This document shows, piece by piece, positions 61,120 to 64,000 of a DNA stretch of 64,000 nt (positions are counted from its first letter, which is position 1; the number at the start of each line of letters is the position of its first letter). The position numbers and the translations under genes are program-made. The notes below the pieces were generated by a model, which made no database searches, was not told the DNA's origin, and was given only the letters and a program-made list of their open reading frames with translations. The stretch lies in assembly GCF_002078875.1 (NCBI RefSeq), contig NC_034409.1, positions 12,590,434-12,654,433 of the forward strand, in the 5' to 3' direction. Origin of the DNA: Numida meleagris (Eukaryota; Chordata; Aves; Galliformes; Numididae).

Positions 61120-62251
61120 GTAAGAACAATTTTAAATATTCATTTTAAAGTTATTTGTGTTTTATAAACTGTAAACTTTGGTAAAGCCTCTGTCATATAC
61201 AAATGTGTAAGAAAAAAAGGACCTAAAAATTTAGAAGTCGGTGCAAATTTAACCTTTTGTGGCATTTAATTCATAAAGATTTGCACTGAAATGTATAAGT
61301 CATCAAGTCAATGAAGAGTGACTGATTTCAGCAGCCCTTTAACACCAGCCAATCCAAAAATAGAATTATGCAGGCTGAAGGCTAATCATTTACCAAAATG
61401 CCAAGTAGCTGAATACCTTTAATTATGATTTCCAAATCGAAAAAGCTGTAATATAATGGATGCTGCTTTCAAATAATAATGGATATGAAGCAACAGGCAA
61501 ACCAAAAGAATTAAAACTTTTTTTGATAAAAAAATGCTATATATAATTGCTCTTATGTATTATTAGGCCTCAAGCAACCTTGTTTTGCAGTTTGCTTATT
61601 GTTTATGTGTATTTTATTTTTCATTATGAAAGCAGACACAAGGAGAGATTGAAATAATGAAGCAGTAGAGTCTTCTCTTGTAGTATTTTAGAGGTTAAAT
61701 AGGAGAAACTGGTAATATCAGTAAAATGGTATTCCTGAGGTTTAGCATTATACATAGTAAACTTATTCAAATTAAGACTTCCGTCATGAAACAAAACTTG
61801 CAAAAAGTGTGAAGTGCTCTCCGAAATACAACTCAGAAACATTATTATTATGAAGCTCCTTATTTATTTATTATTAGACAAACACAGGCACATATTAAAA
61901 CTACTGGTCCCCCACTTTGTCTAATATGCAATCAACTCCTGTAATTCTACTTCTGTGTCACGGAAAGAACACTACAATTCTATGAGTAAATCAAATATTC
62001 ATTCATCTCCACTGGCACTCTACTACACTCCTGCATTTTCATAAGTGTTTTACAACTTTATCAGTAACCCTAATGGTGAGATTTTCAGGACAATATATGT
62101 CAATACTCAGGGTACAAACCACACTCTAAAGATCTGTGTTTGAAGTGTCTTTTTGTAGCCCTTAGTAAAAACAAACAAACAAAGTTATGAAAAAGTTATT
62201 TTATCTAATTCATCTTCACAAGTTACAAATAAATATCTTTCTTTTGATAAG
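61120..62251 (+). other. LRRC17: LRRC17 intron 2
   Basis: A 1.1-kb AT-rich intron with consensus GTAAGA donor and a TTTTGATAAG acceptor. Nothing else recognised. Confidence 0.85.
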
Positions 62252-62655
62252 CTGCTTTCTCGGGGCTCAATAACTTGGAGGAGCTGGATCTATCTAACAA
62301 CAGCTTGCAGAATTTTGAATATGGAGTACTGGAAGATCTTTACTTTCTGAAAATTCTGTGGCTGAGAGAGAATCCTTGGAGATGTGATTACAACATTCAT
62401 TATCTTTTCTACTGGTTGAAGCATCACTACAATGTCCACTACAATGGCCTAGAATGCAAAATGCCTGAGGAATACAAAGGATGGTCTGTCGGAAAATATG
62501 TTCGGAGTTATTACGAAGAGTGTCCAAAAGACAAGCTGCCCATTTATCCAGAAACTTTTGATTTGGACAAAGACGATGAGGAATGGGAACGACACAAAGA
62601 AAAGTCAGTTCAAACAGTTAAAAAGCACAGTGTAATTGTCACTGTGCTAGGCTAA
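62252..62655 (+). CDS. LRRC17: LRRC17 coding exon 3 (last LRR, C-terminal cap, stop)
   Basis: 404 bases: two bases completing Ala304, 133 codons and a TAA stop at 62653-62655, giving a protein of 437 residues (human about 441). It encodes AFSGLNNLEELDLSNNSLQN, then NPWRCDYNIHYLFYWLKHHY, the second C-terminal cap with the later cysteines in GLECKMPEEY and YYEECPKDKL, and an acidic segment (DLDKDDEEWE) before the end VIVTVLG. The second cap has a single Cys in WRCDYN where the first has CNC; human is the same, so it is a family trait. Confidence 0.97.
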
Positions 62656-64000
62656 TAAGGAAACTTTTTTTTTTTGTACACTCAAATATTTGGTACTCTG
62701 ACAAAAAAGAAACCCAACACGCTGTTTACATTTTTGTTAATTATACCAATTGCAAGACTATTTGCCTACAAAGATTTCTGTTTAATGCAGTTAATAAGCA
62801 CAGAATGGCATCAGTTACACAGCATCCTTCAATAAGTAATTGTTTCTGTCAATTTGCTCTGCACATGCTTGTGAAATTTTCTGGTAAAAATTCAAAACTA
62901 TGCAGTAGAAATGGATAGACACAAATGTAGATATGTGGTGAGGAGGAGTGTATGAACATTATGTATGAATGCAGTTTATGTGTTGACATGGACTTGCTGC
63001 AGGATTGTGACCAACACACAACTTTCTTGAATGTATTGCCAATTCTTTGTATCTATTGGTTTCCTGAAATATTCCCAGAAAACATTTTTAAGATTTTGTA
63101 TCAGACTCCTGTTATTTTATTGCACATACAAAAAACAAACTGAAGACTTAAATCGAGTTCTAGAAAAACAGGAATGACAGTCGTTATACTGATTGACATT
63201 CAAACTCAGAAGTTGGGTTCTATTTGCTGATTTACCAGAGTTCCTATTCATACTTAACTGAACAACCCAGCTTCTGCCTCTTTCGTACCTGAGTTGCCTG
63301 AAAATAGGAGTAGCCAAACGTGTTTAGTTCTCAAGATGTAATTCCATATGTTTGTATTGCTGAAGCCTTGCTAGGAAGCATTTTAGTTGTCATATCAGCT
63401 TGACACAGATTACATGACATCCCTTCTAGATCAAGAGGAGCACATAGGCTGCTGCAGTCTGCATCTCACATGCTGGTGCCCATCCGAACTGAAGGTAAGT
63501 ATGCATCTGAGTGCTCACAGAAGAGCTGGATACTCTCAAAGTTTACCCTTCCCACAACTCATTTGTAAAACGTTATAGTATCTCTTTATCACACAGCTAT
63601 CTATGCGAACATATATTCTTACAAACCTGTGATTATTCTAGCATAAAGCCATAGAAATGCCCTGGCTAACCAGTCAGTATCTCTAAAGTTCCTTGCTACA
63701 TATTCCTTTATCAAAAAAAAGATCTATTTTTACTGAAAAACTCCTACTAGCTTTTACATAATGATTCTGTTTTTTTGTTGTTTTTTTTTCTTAAATTTCT
63801 GCACCATTTAATGTTGAACTACACCTACTGCCTGTTAAAGATAGATATTATAAACTCCTTCACACACAGAAAGGATAAGTAACTCACCAGACAAGTAGGG
63901 GATGCTGGATTAAAACTTCAATATTCCTAGTTCAAGGAAGCCCTAGATCAAGTCAGAAATATGCAGTGCAGGATACAGATTCAGGGCCAAAACTTTAAAT
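62656..64000 (+). other. LRRC17: LRRC17 3' UTR and downstream sequence
   Basis: Sequence after the LRRC17 stop. No canonical AATAAA is apparent on the plus strand up to the window end; an ATTAAA variant lies at 63909-63914. The 3' UTR may therefore extend over about 1.25 kb or beyond. No other gene or mobile element recognised. On the minus strand this is presumably FBXL13 intron. Confidence 0.5.

Larger units (their letters stand above)
15344..64000 (-). other. FBXL13: FBXL13 gene body, 3' portion (dynein regulatory complex subunit 6)
   Basis: Twelve minus-strand exons between 54205 and 15344 splice in phase into an uninterrupted frame of about 482 residues. The frame is a tandem array of cysteine-containing leucine-rich repeats (pattern C-x2-L-x2-L-x-L-x2-C-x2-I/L-T/S-D) ending in a short tail. 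This matches FBXL13, also called DRC6, a subunit of the nexin-dynein regulatory complex of motile cilia; F-box-LRR proteins of this type can also act as SCF ubiquitin-ligase receptors. Human FBXL13 is about 735 residues, so the N-terminal third including the F-box is missing here. Those exons were not found up to 64000 and probably lie upstream on the minus strand, beyond the window, leaving LRRC17 inside an intron. The extension of the gene body from 54206 to 64000 is inferred from human synteny. Confidence 0.85.

Noticed and set aside
1..64000. CRISPR arrays, operons, bacterial-type promoters, tRNA or rRNA genes
   Set aside because: Intron-split vertebrate genes and CR1 elements show this is animal nuclear DNA. 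The tandem repeats present are simple sequence or two-copy duplications, and no cloverleaf-like or rRNA-like segment was recognised.

Overview
The window is vertebrate nuclear DNA, most probably from a galliform bird such as chicken. Three things point there: several CR1 LINE copies with the typical 3' (ATTCTATG)n-like ends, a short internally deleted mariner resembling the chicken Mariner1_GG/Galluhop family (recalled, not searched), and the gene order FAM185A - FBXL13 - LRRC17, which matches human 7q22. It is AT-rich, intron-dominated DNA. I see no rRNA, tRNA or CRISPR array. I assembled the coding exons by translating across splice sites, and every junction inside the window keeps phase.

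Region 1 (1-13.3 kb, + strand): the last three coding exons of FAM185A (1197-1292, 3908-4042, 12426-12541), with the rest upstream of the window. The 3' UTR probably ends just after an AATAAA at 13252. Region 2 (15.2 kb to at least 54.2 kb, - strand): twelve consecutive 3' coding exons of FBXL13 (dynein regulatory complex subunit 6), encoding about 482 C-terminal residues. These form a long cysteine-containing leucine-rich-repeat array and a short conserved tail. The F-box exons are not found and should lie beyond 64 kb. FAM185A and FBXL13 converge tail to tail. Region 3 (56.4-64 kb, + strand): the complete three-exon coding sequence of LRRC17 (437 residues), a secreted leucine-rich-repeat protein. 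It is very probably nested, in opposite orientation, inside an upstream FBXL13 intron.

The mobile elements are five CR1 fragments with recognisable ends or coding remnants, one older CR1-like relic, and the mariner remnant. The oddest structure is at 55.97-56.25 kb. A 5'-truncated CR1 is joined to a 98-bp near-copy (about 93% identical) of the FBXL13 exon/intron boundary at 54061-54158, in the same transcriptional orientation. This is what a template switch from CR1 RNA onto FBXL13 pre-mRNA would leave behind.

The three genes share no evident pathway: FBXL13/DRC6 acts in ciliary axonemes, LRRC17 is extracellular, and FAM185A is poorly characterised. Their adjacency looks like conserved synteny rather than functional clustering. 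I found no convincing new biological system.
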